This document shows, piece after piece, positions 47,810 through 59,589 of a DNA stretch of 64,000 bases. Numbering within the stretch: the stretch's first letter is position 1; each line of letters starts with the position of its first letter. The translations under genes were made by a program, and so were the position numbers. Below the pieces are notes generated by a model, which did not search any database, had not been told where the DNA came from, and saw only the letters and a program-made list of their open reading frames with translations. The stretch comes from Hyperoodon ampullatus (taxonomy: Eukaryota > Chordata > Mammalia > Artiodactyla > Ziphiidae). The DNA lies in contig OX457060.1 of the NCBI GenBank assembly GCA_949752795.1, positions 1,468,501 through 1,532,500 of the forward strand. Direction: 5' to 3'.

Positions 47810-48675
47810 ATGGGGACCCAGCGGGGCACCCTTCCTCCCACACACACCTTTTCGTAACATCTGGTCCTGTCTTCCCACACACTCTTGTCACATCCTGAGC
47901 AAATCGTCTGTGGCAAGACGAAGTGCGACAGAAATTGTACCATCTTATAGGTAAGCCTGGGCAAGTCCTGTGCCTTCCCTGACCATCTGGTCCATACGTG
48001 AGGCAGTGGGGCCGTAGGGGAGGGAGGGGTGGGACACGGGCCCCTCTGGGCACCTCTAAGCCTCTGAGTCAGCTTACGTGCTTACCAGCCCCAGCTGACT
48101 GTGGGCCAGGATGCCTTGTGGGACTCTGTCCAATGCTTCCAGTTCAAATGACAAAACCCCGACTCCAGCTACTTAGCTACAGCGACGTGGGCTGGCTCAG
48201 GTAGTGGGAGCAGACAGTGGCATTGCTCACAGAATGTGGTCATCGGGCTATGGGATCAGAGTTGGCTCCACATCCCTCTCCTTCCCCACCTTTTGTCTTT
48301 GCTCGTCTCTCCTTATTTGGGGTCTTGTCCTTAACCTGCCCTAGAGCAGACAGGTGGGGAAAACAAAATGTGAAATGTGGCCACCGTGACACTCAGTTTG
48401 GCAATCCCTCTGGAACAAGTTTCTTCCACATGGCATCCTTGTGTTCCATTTTTGAAAATTATGTAAAGCTTCCTATTGAGGCTAACGATGTATGTATAAG
48501 TTGTAAAGAAAACCTGTCATTAGGAATGCCCATTTACCCTCCACCCAGCTGGAGCAATCAAACATCACAATATTTTGAGGCCTCTGTTGTTTCCCTCCAC
48601 TGCGCCCCTGCAGCCCCCTCCCCCCCCCAACGCAGAAATCCAGACCCCCAGCTGGCTTTTCTTTGAGTTTATCAC
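47810..48675. other. Unique intergenic DNA
   Basis: No gene or repeat recognised. A nine-base C run sits at about 48620-48628. Confidence 0.5.
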
Positions 48676-48679
48676 ATTT

Positions 48680-49260
48680 GGATGTGTCCTTCAACAATAC
48701 CTCCTTTTGCTTACACCTTTTGAACTTCATCTAAGGTATCCAATGACGTGTTTTTCTCCTATGACTTACATTTTTCTTACGTCATGTTCCTAAGATCCAT
48801 CTGTTGATGCGTATAACAGCAGTCCTTTCATTTTCACTGCGATTTTGTATTCCATTGTCTGCTCCAATTTTAAAATCATTTTCAGTAAAATGTGTCCAGT
48901 TTAAAAATGTAAACGACTTTTAGATGCACAATGATAACATCTTACATAGCCATAGTACATTAGTAAAACCAGGAAATTAACACTGGAAAATGTACCCAGT
49001 TTTCCTTCTGCTACTACAAATAATGCTGTTGTGAACTTTCTTTATGTGCCTCCTGAGACACCTGTGAGAAGTTTTTGCAAGCTGTGTATTGAGTAAATAA
49101 ACTGAGGTATAGAATTAAGTATATGTTTAATCTTATGCCAAACTGTTTCCAACAATAGTCCTCAGCTCATATAGCTTTACACCTTCACTTATAGTTTTCA
49201 TTTTCTTCAAGAGTCTTGACTCTTCTCAGCTCTTTGCTATTATATGCACTTTTTAAAAAC
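48680..49260 (-). mobile_element. Old L1 fragment, antisense
   Basis: 'gatccatctgttgatgcgta' and 'tactacaaataatgctgttg' are antisense pieces of the L1 ORF2 3' end, strongly diverged. Confidence 0.5.
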
Positions 49261-49264
49261 TTTT

Positions 49265-49350
49265 TCAAAATTTGAAGTATAGTTGATTTACAGTGTTTCA
49301 GGTACATAGCAAAGTGATTCATTTACACATATTATTATACGCATTTTTTT
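49265..49350 (-). mobile_element. Short L1 3' end, antisense
   Basis: 'gaagtatagttgatttacag' through 'cagcaaagtgattc'-like sequence is the last 80 bp of a cetartiodactyl L1, severely 5' truncated. The approximate flanking repeat tatatgcacttttt / tatacgcatttttt supports an insertion. Confidence 0.7.
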
Positions 49351-49479
49351 AGAAGCAGATATACAAAAACTTTTATTAAGTGGAAGTTAGACTTCATGGT
49401 AATTAACCAGTTACAAGTGCATTTAAATGCATGTGTGTGGACACCGTAGAAGTCAGAATGGTCTTCCTGAAAGTCCAGA

Positions 49480-50885
49480 ATTATATGCATTTTTAATTAA
49501 ACTTTTTATTTTGAAATCCTTATAGATTTACAAGCAGTTGTAAGAAATAAGACAGATCCTGTGCGTCATTTATCCAGATTCCCTCAGTGGTAACATCTTG
49601 CAAAACTATAGTACCATATCACAACCAAGATATCGACAGGTGCAGAACATTTCCATCCCCACAAGGGTCCCTCATGAGGTCCTTTTATAGGGACACCCTC
49701 TTCCTCCCGCCCCACCCCTTTCCTAATCTCTGGCAACCACTAAACTGTTCGTTGTCTCAATAATTTTATAATTTTAAGAATGTTATATAAATGAAATTAT
49801 ACAGTATGTAACATCTTGGGATTGGTGTTTTTCACCTGGCATAATTCTGTGGCGATTCACCCAGGTTTTGTGTATCAATAGTTGGCTCCCTTTTACTGCT
49901 GACCAGTATTCCATAGTAGGGATTACCACAGTTTGTTTACCATTCACCCATGGAAGGGCATCTGGGGTATTTCCAGTTTGGGGCCATTACAAATAGAGCT
50001 GCTATGAACATTCATGTACAGGTTTGTTTGTTTGTTTGTTTTCATGTACAGGTTTTTGTGTGAACATACGTTTTTATTTCTCTGGGATAAATACCAAGGA
50101 GTGCAATTGCTGGGTCATATGGTAACTGCATGTTTAGTTTTGTTTTTTTTTTTTTAAAGGAATAGCCGAACTCTTTTCCAGTTGGTACCACTTTACATTC
50201 CTACCAACATCGTATGAGGGATCCGGTCTCTCCACATCCTCACCAGAATATGGTTTTGTCACTATTTTTTGAGCCATTCTGTGAAGCGTGTAGAGATATC
50301 TCACTGTGTTTTTAATCTGCTTTTCTCTAATGGCTAATAATGTTGAACATCTTTTCATGTGCTTATTTGCTATCTGTATATCCTCTGAAATATCTGTTCA
50401 TGGCTTTTGTTCATTTTTTTAATTGGATTGTTTGCTGTTTTACTGTTGCATTTTGAGAGTTCTCTATATATTCTAGGTATTAGTCCTCTGTCAGATATGT
50501 GGTCTGCAAATATTTTTCTCCCAGTCTGCAGCTTGTGTTTTCATCCTCTTAACAGGGTTTTTTGCAGAGTAAAAGTTTTCAATTTTGATGAAGCCCACCT
50601 TATTGAAATTTTCTTTTAAGAATTGTGCTTTTGCTGTCATGACTAAGCCCTAAGTCTCAAAGATTTTCTATGTTTTTTCCTAGAAGATTAAAAATAGGTT
50701 TATGTTTTACATTTCAGTTCATGATTCACTTTGAGTTAAATTTGTATGAGCTATGAGACTTAGGTTGGAGGCTTATTTTGGGGTTTTTTGGTCTATGGAT
50801 GTCCAGCTGCTTCAGCACGATTGTTCTTCCTCTAGTGAATTATTTTCAGCCGTTTGTCAAAAATCAGTTGGGCCTTGTTACCTTT
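49480..50885 (-). mobile_element. Old L1 (L1M type) ORF2 3' part and 3' UTR, antisense
   Basis: Long antisense similarity to L1: 'ttgctgggtcatatggtaac', 'cctaccaacatcgtatgagg' and 'cttttcatgtgcttatttgc' run in order, preceded by an old 3' UTR (tttacaagcagttgtaag). All frames are broken. Confidence 0.8.
50011..50055 (+). repeat. 30-bp-period duplication with (TTTG)n
   Basis: ttcatgtacaggttt occurs at 50011 and 50041, with TTTG units between, inside the old L1. This is a small local duplication followed by slippage. Confidence 0.85.
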
Positions 50886-51626
50886 GGGGAGGGGGTGAAC
50901 ATCCGGACTCCCCACATGGTCTTCGCTGACACTACAGGTGGGAGTCACTGCCCACCTCCCCCCACCCCATACTGCCCAGTGGGGACAACAGGCCCAGCTC
51001 CCATCTTGGCCTCCTCTGATGCCCCCATCCCAGCTGAAGGATTGGGGCCCCTCGATCTAGCTTAGAGATGGTAGAAGTCCATACTCACCGCTTGGACTTT
51101 GCTGGGGTAGGTAGGTGGCAGTGGGGGGACTTCACAGTTTTTCTGCAGTGTTTGACTAAAAGTTTTCTGTCTTACTAAGCTGCCCCTTTCCTGCTCCATT
51201 GACTAGAGAGAACAAGCTTTGGTTGGGGTTTTATTTTTGTCTGTGCTCAGTGGTGTTTTTTAGTCACTAGCTTCTTCAGCTCCAAGTCCAGGACATAAGA
51301 GGTAAAAGGAAAAGCCAGGGAACTCATCACTGTGTCATTCCTCAGGTCCTAAGGTCCAAAGCTGGTCTGCCTTCTTCTCTCCACCTTTTAGAGTTTGCTT
51401 ATGTTTGTTTTGTACATAATATCAAGAGTATTCAATTGTGTTTAGCAGGAGGAATAGGGAAAAGTATGTTTGCTCCACCTTTCTACCTACATATTTTAAT
51501 GTAAACTTTTATTGAAATATATCATGCATGCCTAAAAGTCAACAAATCACAAGTGTATAGCTTAATGAATTTTTGCAGAGTGAACATATCTCTCTAACCA
51601 CCACTCAGATCAAGAATAGGAATAAT

Positions 51627-51722
51627 ATATATATATATATATATATATAACTGAATCACTTTGCTGTACACTTCAAACTAACATAACATTGTAAATTAAC
51701 TATACTTCAATTAAAAAAAAAA
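51627..51722 (+). mobile_element. Severely truncated L1 3' end nested in an old L1
   Basis: A (TA)n run leads into 'aactgaatcactttgctgta' and 'aactatacttcaatt' plus an A tail. Near-identical flanks aagaataggaata and aagaagaggaata suggest the target duplication. Confidence 0.75.
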
Positions 51723-51883
51723 GAAGAGGAATATTGCCAGCATCCCAGAAGTCTCCATCATGCCCCTTCCCAGGCGTTGCTCTGTTCCCACAAAGGAAAG
51801 AACTATTCAGATATTTCAGCAAAGACTGGTCTTGCCCATATTTAAACTTTGTATAAGTGGAGTCAAACAATATGTACTCTTTT

Positions 51884-52145
51884 TTTAATATTTATTTATT
51901 ATTTATTTGTTTGTTTTGGCTGCGCTGGGTCTTAGTTGCAGCATGCGGGATCTTCATTGCAGCATGTGGGATCTTTAGTTGTAGCATGTGGACTTCTTAG
52001 TTGAGGCACGTGGACTCTTAGTTGCAGCATGTGGACTCTTAGTTGTGGCATGCATGTGGGATCTAGCTCCCTGAGCAGGGATTGAACCTGGGCCCCCTGC
52101 ATTGCAAGCGTGGAGTCTTACCCACTGGACCACCAGGGGAGTCCT
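51884..52145 (-). mobile_element. tRNA-derived SINE (CHR/Bov-tA-related), antisense
   Basis: On the minus strand it starts ggactcccctggtgg and has a B-box-like ggttcaatccc. The tail is T-rich on the plus strand at the left. A run of variant 'agttgcagcatgtggga' units makes the body partly repetitive. Flanks aaacaatatgtactcttt (51866) and aaacagtatgtactcttt (52146) are an 18-bp target duplication with one mismatch. Confidence 0.88.
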
Positions 52146-52576
52146 AAACAGTATGTACTCTTTCATCTCTGGCTTCTTTCATTAAATATTGGGTTTGTGA
52201 GAGTCACCCATGGTGTTGCATGTAGTAGTAGTTGATCCATTTTTGAGGTTGTATAGTGTTCCACAGTGTGAATATATCAGTTTATTTATCCATCTATTGT
52301 AGAGGGACATTTCAGTTGTTTCCAGTGCTTGGTTACTACAAATATTACTGTTATGAAAATTCTTAGATGTGTTTTTTGATGAATATCTATGCCAGATATA
52401 CACGTATATTTCTTCTGGGCATATACCTAAGTGTGGAATTGCTAAATCATAGAATATGTCTATTTTCAGATTTAGTATATACTTCCAGCTTTCCAAAGTA
52501 GTTGTACCAAGCAGCAGTGATATGAGAGTTCCAGTGTTTCACACCCTTGCTTACACTTAATATTGTCAGTCTTTTA

Positions 52577-52795
52577 TTTTTTTTTTTATTTTTAAATTTT
52601 TTTGCGGTATGCGGGCCTCTCACTGTTGTGGCCTCTCCCGTTGCAGAGCACAGGCTCCGGATGCGCAGGCTCAGCAGCCATGGCTCATGGGCCCAGCCGC
52701 TCCACGGCATGTGAGATCTTCCTGGACCGGGGCACGAACCCGTGTCCCCTGCATCGGCAGGCGGACTCTCAACCACTGTGCCACCAGGGAAGCCC
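52577..52795 (-). mobile_element. CHR-type tRNA-derived SINE (short form), antisense
   Basis: The reverse complement starts gggcttccctggtgg, with B box gggttcgtgcccc and an A-rich tail (T-rich at 52577-52603). The perfect 13-bp repeat tgtcagtctttta lies at 52564-52576 and 52796-52808. Confidence 0.95.
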
Positions 52796-52899
52796 TGTCA
52801 GTCTTTTAATTTTAGACATTCTGGTTGATAGGTAGTGATTTCTCACAGTAGCTTTAATTTGCTTTTCCTTGATGCCTAGGAAGGTGTTATCTTTCTTTA

Positions 52900-54960
52900 A
52901 GGAGGATTTACATTTGTTTATGCCAGGCACTAGGGAATCCTAGCAAACGGTATTCACTTAATCCAGTTTCAGAAACTGAAATGCTTTGGAGCTGGACTGA
53001 AGTCTCTGTGAGAGCTGGTCTCCCTGCAGTCCAAACTGATGACTAGGTTGCACTTCTTTGGGTTCTCATCCCAACATGAGTCTCTCTTCTTCAGTGAGTC
53101 CTAGACTCCAACTATCTACCCCATTCCTTTGAGCCTGACTAGTACACCTCCCAGACTCTCGGCTGACTTGTCCACAATTAGTAAATGCTTCTGGGCCAGA
53201 AGTAGTCCAAATGTTGGGCACACCTTCCTGGATTCCCATTTTCTCCAAAATCTAGGCCCACTACATCTTTGCTACTTTGTTCTCTCTCCAATATCTTCAA
53301 GTATATTTTTAAAACCTGCGCCTAGTTTTTCTTGGTGTCCAGATGAATCACCTACTCTTCTATCAGAAGAGACATGGGGTTTTAAAAAATTGCTTCTTGT
53401 TCCTTCTTCCTTTTACAGATATTCCCCCTTATACCTTTGAACATATTTACTACATTTGCTATACTTATTTTACACAGTTGATCTGTATGCATTGTGTCCA
53501 GTTTGTTGTATATCTTTTATAGTGGTTTTAATCCTCAAGTCTCTCCTGGTTTTGGCTTGTGAACTCCCATGTCCCTTGTGGTTGTCCAATCAGATAATGA
53601 GTAAGGGATACGATGAAGGTCTGTTTTTGTCACTCCTGGTGAGTATGAAGGGTGGAGTGGGGATGAACCTATAAGATGGAGAGCCCTGGGTACTCCAGAA
53701 CTGCTACTCAACCTCCTTCTTGCTTTTGTGTCACAGAGAAATCTCTCTAGTCAGGGACTCCTAGATTCTTTGAAAAAAGCAGCAATGATAGAAGACAAAG
53801 TCTTTAGAATGGTCTCATGAGTGGGATCACCTACTGTCCTTGAAGCCATCATCTGCCATCCATGAGGGTCTGGAGGAGACTGGGGTGGAAGAGCAGATGT
53901 CTGGGCTTCATCAGAATCCCAGAAGGGCGTGGCTCTGCTATGAGCCTGGCACCCCAAGCAACCAAGCTGCTGCCGCCCATTCCTTTTCTCCTGTGACAGA
54001 GGATCCAGACATCCTCCGGGAAATACAGCAGCAAGGAACGAACAGAACTTAACATCTCTCCACCACCCTTTCTTCCCACCTGTGTACCTGCCACCCCCGC
54101 CTCAGACTGCTACTAACGTTTCACATTAGTCACCCAGCTTAGTCTCCCAGGGGTTAGTCACAGTGTTTATATTAGTTTCTCCATCTCACTTCTGTAATTT
54201 CTCTGTCATTGATTTTTGGGGGGAGGCAACCAGAAGACAGGGCTAGTTCACTATCTCGTACCTCCCCTTCTCTTCCTTGAATTCCTTATCATCATAATTA
54301 AGGTTCTCTTCTTTTTCCTCCTTCTTCCTCTTTCTCCTTTTCTTTTTCAACTTTAGGTTTGATTAGAGTTTCCTTTTCTTTACTTTGCAAATTACTCTGC
54401 AAGAGACTCTTTAAAATTTATTTTTATTATTTCTACGCTATTTCCTTTGATTTGTTGTGATGTGTGTTTTTCGTAAATAGCCTTTATCCAGTCATTCTAG
54501 CTATGAATCACTCATCTGAGTGAGAAACTGAGCTTCTCTTCCATCAAGTTCTTATTGCAGCCCATTGAAGTGAGGCTTCCAGGCTGCTTAACCTACATAG
54601 GGTGGGGTGGGAGTAGATGTTAAACTATATGTAAATTTGCAGGTCATGTTCAATAATGGCTGGATGGCCAGAGAGCTGAGCAGTGGGTGGATTTTTGAAA
54701 GGTTTGCAACAAAAATATCAGGCCATTGTTGGAGGAGGTCTAAAGCAATCCAAATATGGGCAAAATTTCTGCCTCATGGTCTGCGGCTGTCATCTTTGCT
54801 GATGACCTTTCAATAAAGAGGGGATTGGTTATTGTGAGAAGATCAGAAGTTTCAGTTATATGGCTCTATGCTTAGAGTCATAAGATCCACAGTCTCTGTT
54901 GTAAGAATTTTCATATGGCTGAGAGGTGATTAGGGTGTGAACTCACAGACCTCCTTATTG
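52900..54960. other. Unique intergenic DNA
   Basis: No gene recognised. There is a polypyrimidine stretch at 54296-54360. The stretch 54610-54835 is mixed in composition and unassigned. Confidence 0.45.
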
Positions 54961-54987
54961 CTCTCATGGAATGCTGTGGTCTTCTCT

Positions 54988-55359
54988 CTTTTTTTTTTTT
55001 GTTCAATTTTTTTTCTTTTTTATTTATACAGCAGGTTCTTATTATCTACTTTATATGTATTAATATACATATGTCAATCCCAATCTCCCAATTCATCCCA
55101 CCACCACCTACCACCCCCGCTTTCCCCCTTTGGTGTCCATATGTTTGTTCTCTACATCTGTCTCTATTTCTGCCTTGCAAACCGGTTCATCGGTACCATT
55201 TTTGTAGATTCCACATATATGCGTTAATATACGATATTTGTTTTTCTCTTTCTGACTTACTTCACTCTGTATGACAGTCTCTAGGTCCATCCACGTCTCT
55301 ACAAATGACCCAGTTTCATTCCTTATTATGGCTGAGTAATATTCCATTGTATATATGTA
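54988..55359 (-). mobile_element. 5'-truncated L1 3' end, antisense, young
   Basis: A T-rich tail at the left, then the L1 3' UTR (tgtcaatcccaatctcccaa) and the last part of ORF2 (gctgagtaatattccattg) on the complementary strand. The perfect 13-bp flanks tgtggtcttctct lie at 54975-54987 and 55360-55372. It is the same subfamily as the element at 59340. Confidence 0.92.
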
Positions 55360-55459
55360 TGTGGTCTTCTCTTGATGATGGGAAATGGAATGAGATCACA
55401 AGAGAATCTTAGAGGGATACCACTCCTTATTCTATGGAAGGTCTAGATTTCAGAGTTAT

Positions 55460-55930
55460 CAGTGATTGGATAAATTGAAAAACTGTCTGGATGAGTAGAT
55501 GAATTAATAGAAAGGATAAAAGGATCCATGGGAGATGGAATGGACTAATTTTTGAATGGGTGGCTTTGTGGGTAAATAGCTGAACAGAAGACTGTCCGGA
55601 AGAGTGGGTGTAATTATGTATGGATCCATGTACATGTGTGGATATTGGAGTAAATGAATGTAGATAAATGGATAGACAGATGAATGGAAGGGTGGTGGGT
55701 GGACTGACAGACAAAATAGGGGGTGGATAAATGGCTACATATACATGCATGTAAGTCTGCATCATGTGTGTGAATGGAGGGATGATGAAGTAGGTAGGTG
55801 GATGTTTGATGGATGGATGGGGATAACAGATGGATAGAGTCAGAGCTACATAGGTGGGAATGATGGATAATGAGTGAGTGTGTAAGTGGATGAGGGCAGT
55901 GAATAATGGATGGATGACAAAAGGGTGAAC
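55460..55930 (+). repeat. Degenerate (GGAT/TGAA)n tetranucleotide repeat
   Basis: Many imperfect tggatg/gatgaa/tgaatgg units occupy nearly 470 bp. Heavily mutated. Confidence 0.75.
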
Positions 55931-55934
55931 TTTG

Positions 55935-57515
55935 AAATCAGGCCTGTGTAAAATCCTTTAATTTCTGTAAGCCTTGGGAAAATTTTAAATATTCAAGAAA
56001 AAGTAAGCCATAAGTGAAAAATTTAAGGGGAAGTATTATTGAAAATAAATACTTCCAAGGATAAAAACATTCAAGAAATAAATATCAGACAGGGGTTAAG
56101 GTCTTACTTGAAGTTAAATGTCTGTAAATCAAAATGAAGATTTCAGGAGCAGAGGAGCTGTGTTAAGATTTGGAAACATTTAACTATGAAATAATAGTAA
56201 TACAAAACATTTTACAAATTGTAGTTACAAACTAAAATATAAATACTATTTATATAAACATATTAATATCACAATATGTGATGATGTGAGGGATGGGAAG
56301 GAAGGCTCTGGATCTGGTATCCTCATCTTTCATATCAGGGAGTCCAATGATAATGCCTACATTGAAGTATGGAAAGTAAAAATGATTACTCTCATATCAA
56401 TGTGTTTTTTCCCTCTAAACTCTCTTTTTGTAATTATAGAAGGATCTTTTACTTTTACAAAACTCTCTTGTAGTGAATAAATATTTATTTGAAATTTTAT
56501 CATTGTTTCATGTTCCTTTTGATTTCTTTTTCAGGTTTTAATTACAAATGAACTGAAATACAATAACATTACAAATAACATATTAAAAAATCACATATTT
56601 ATCAAAATATTTCAATATATGTACACTTGATCTTAGCCAAAAAGCTGAGAAGTGATAAAATATTTCAGTATATCTATTTAGCTTTTCTGGAACACATACA
56701 TGAAACGATGTCTAGAATGCTATGCTCCTAATGTAAATACTAATTATTTATGAGTAGTGACATTTGAATTTCTTTAACCTCTACACAGTGCTTGAATAAT
56801 TTATAATAAGTATGCATTCTTTCTACAAAACACATACTGGTTTTACCTCATATGAAAGAGAAAATTTTTAAAAAATTAATTCTCTGCTTATTCAGATCTT
56901 TTCATCATTACCTGAAGTAGTTTATTTGTAGGCGTGCTCTGTAACCTTCTAGCTCTAGGCTTACTATTAATTCTCTCTGGAATGCAACCCTTAATCTCAG
57001 GACATAGAAACTGCCATACTCGCTTTATTTTGTACTCTTGTTAGAGAAAAGTGTTGTTATTAAGATACTTGTTATAAAAAATTACTGCAAACTGTATTTG
57101 TGGTAGGAAAAGAAATTTGCTCACAACCCTTGCAAAGTAATCCTTGACTGTGTGCCCTCTGACCCTGTTATAACTAATCTGAGAGCATATAAACTAAGTA
57201 GAGTCTCTGGAGAATAAGAAATTTAACAGTTAAGCTTTCTTTTCTAAAAAATATATGCATATTCACTTTTAAATAAAACATAGAGTCTCTTTTATGACAG
57301 TCATGGAGTCGTGGGGTGTCGGGGGCAGGATGCACAGCAAATCCCCTGCCAGCTCAAGGCTAAGAGGAGGCTGATTATGCTTTGTGACCACTAAGTCATA
57401 TATAGAAAGGAAATGCCTGCCTGCCTCCCAGCCAACTGGGTTGAAAACCAAAATTTTAGAAACTGACAAGAGGAAGTTTTCTTTAAAAATTTAGGGTTCT
57501 GCCTGAGACGTGGTG
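55935..57515. other. AT-rich intergenic DNA
   Basis: No gene recognised. It contains the U2 snRNA fragment at 56621-56656 and is otherwise AT-rich unassigned sequence. Confidence 0.5.
56621..56656 (-). pseudogene. U2 snRNA 5'-fragment retropseudogene
   Basis: The minus strand reads ATCACTTCTCAGC, then TTTTTGGCTAAG, then ATCAAGTGTAC. This matches the first 35 or so nt of U2 snRNA (ATCGCTTCTCGGCC, then TTTTGGCTAAG, then ATCAAGTGTA) with a few transitions and indels. It includes the segment around the branch-site-pairing stem but lacks everything after about nt 35, so it cannot function as U2. It is flanked by aaaatatttcaatatat (56604-56620) and aaaatatttcagtatat (56657-56673), a 17-bp direct repeat with one mismatch, as expected for a retro-inserted, 3'-truncated snRNA copy without an A tail. 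Confidence 0.85.
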
Positions 57516-57519
57516 TACT

Positions 57520-57995
57520 GCCTTCCTTTGGCTGCTGTAACAAATGACCACAAATTTGATCAGAATTCGTTCTAACCAACAGAGAATAAGAGAAATTTAT
57601 TCTGACAATTCTAGAGGCCAGAACTAGGATCACTGGGCTGAAATTAAGACTTCGGTAGGGCAGCGGTCCCTCTGGAGGCTGTAGGGGAGAATCTGTTCCT
57701 TGCCTCTTCCAGCTTCTGGTGGCTGCCAGCATCCCTTGTCTTGTGGCCTCTGCAGCCCAGTCTCTGCCTCCGTAGTCCATTGCCTTCACCTCTTCTGTGT
57801 GTAATCTTCCTCTTCCTCTCTCTTAGAAGGACACTTGTGATTGTATTAGGGTCCACCCAGGTAATCCAGAATAATCTACCCATGTTAAAATCCTAAATTA
57901 CAGCTGCAAAGTCTTTGCCATACAAACTAAGCATCACAGGCTCCGGGGATTAGGGCGAGGAGGTATGTTTGGAGCCACCATTTAGCCTACCACAA
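57520..57995 (-). repeat. Ancient LTR-like repeat (MaLR/MLT type, antisense)
   Basis: 'ggctgctgtaacaaatgacc', 'gagaaatttattctgacaat', 'tccctctggaggctgtaggg', 'ggtccacccaggtaatccag' and 'cacaggctccggggattagg' follow an old LTR in reverse orientation. The family name is uncertain. Confidence 0.55.
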
Positions 57996-58746
57996 GTCAA
58001 AAGGTTGAGAAACAGCTAGCAAAGTTTTACTCTTCACACTCTATAAATGAAGATTTCCATCTGAAAGCTGTGAATGTGTGAATTTACTCTGATCTGAATT
58101 GTGAAACCCGGAGGTAGGAGGTTTCCATCTCTGCCCCAGACCAAGGCAGAGGCCCGGCTCTCCTCTGTGCTCCCCTGGCGCCCAACGGCCTCTCTTCCTG
58201 AGACCTCTCTGCGGGGAGAGGATAAAGCTTCAGTCAGAGAAGACTGAAGTCTGAGTGCTTGCTCTTTGGAACCCTGGGTAAGGACAGGAAGGCAGAAAGG
58301 GGTGTATTGATCCAGAAATGGCCGCACTAGGGCTTGTTTCCACAGGAGTCACTTCTGACCACATGTGTCTCTTTCCTTTCCCTAACTGCCCTTGGGGTAT
58401 TCTGGGGCAGCATCATTCACATCGAAACAATGGGGTCCACAATTTGTGAGCCAGAACTAAAAGGGGATGCTTGCTGTGTGTGTGTGTGTCAGGATATGTA
58501 GCCCCTCTCTGGATGTGTGCCCTCTGCTTTGCACCCCAAGAAATCCCCACACTTGTCGAATTCCTGGCAGCACTGTGCAGGTTGAGAGGGTCTCCTGGTG
58601 CTCTCTGGTTGCACCATGATTATAGCTCTGTTCCTTTTTAAAGTGTGAATTATGTGCCCCACGATCGTCCCAGTGCAGTGAGGTGGGAGGAGAGAGGAGG
58701 GTGTGTCTCCACAGATTCCCGATCAACACATAAGTATCATGTTCAT

Positions 58747-59053
58747 GGACTTCCTCGGCGGTGCAGTGGTTAAGAATCTGCCTGCCAATGCAGGGGACAC
58801 CGGTTTGATCCCTGGTCCGGGAAGATCTCACATGCCACGGAGCAACTAAGCCCGTGTGCCACACCACTGAGCCTGTGCTCTAGAGCCCGTGAGCCACAAC
58901 TACTGAGCTCCTGTGCCTAGAGCCTGTGCTCTGCAACAATGAGAAGCCCGTGCGGTGCAATGAAGAGTAGCCCCTGCTCGTGGCAACTAGAGAAAGCCCG
59001 CATGCAGCAACGAAGACCCAAGGCAGCCAAAAAAAATAAATTTATTAAAAAAA
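58747..59053 (+). mobile_element. CHR-type tRNA-derived SINE (long form)
   Basis: It starts ggacttcctcggcggtgcag and has a B-box-like ccggtttgatccc and the long-form 3' body (ggcaactagagaaagcccgc). The flanking 11-bp repeats are atcatgttcat (58736) and atcatggtcat (59054). Older than the short copies. Confidence 0.9.
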
Positions 59054-59589
59054 ATCATGGTCATATGAGGTTATCCATCCAAAGACATGGAATAAGATTC
59101 AGTGGTATTCAGATAGACAGGACAGTGATTTGTAGATTCCTGACTCATTGCCATGAACGTTTTCTTCTGTCCGCCTGCCCTCCATGTGTCCCTGTGGCCT
59201 GAGGGGGCCCATCTTTGCAATCTCACACAAAGTCCAGTGAAACAGTGTGGTTTTTAAATTCGAAAATGTGTGTAAGCATATTAAATGAGTGAAGAAAATT
59301 CATGGAGAGAGGACTGGACTTTATAAAAAAACAAAAGCTTTGTCCTTTTTCTTTTTCAATACATGAATTTTTTTAATGTTTACTTATTTCCTTATTAGTT
59401 ATGTATTTTATACATATTAGTGTATACATGTCAATCCCAATCTCCCAATTCATCACACCAATCCCCCCACACCCCACCACTCTCCCTCCTTGGTGTCCAT
59501 ACGTTTGTTCTCTACATCTGTGTCTCAATTTCTGTTCTGCAAACCAGTTCGTCTGTACCATTTTCTAGGTTCCACATATATGCGTTAAT

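Larger units (their letters stand above)
51485..52890 (-). mobile_element. Old L1 (L1M type), antisense, with three nested insertions
   Basis: Antisense L1 sequence continues across 51485-51600, 51725-51883, 52146-52576 and 52796-52890. It includes 'tataagtggagtcaaacaat' and 'gtgtggaattgctaaatcat'. It is interrupted by a plus-strand L1 3' end and two SINEs, so it predates all of them. Confidence 0.75.
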
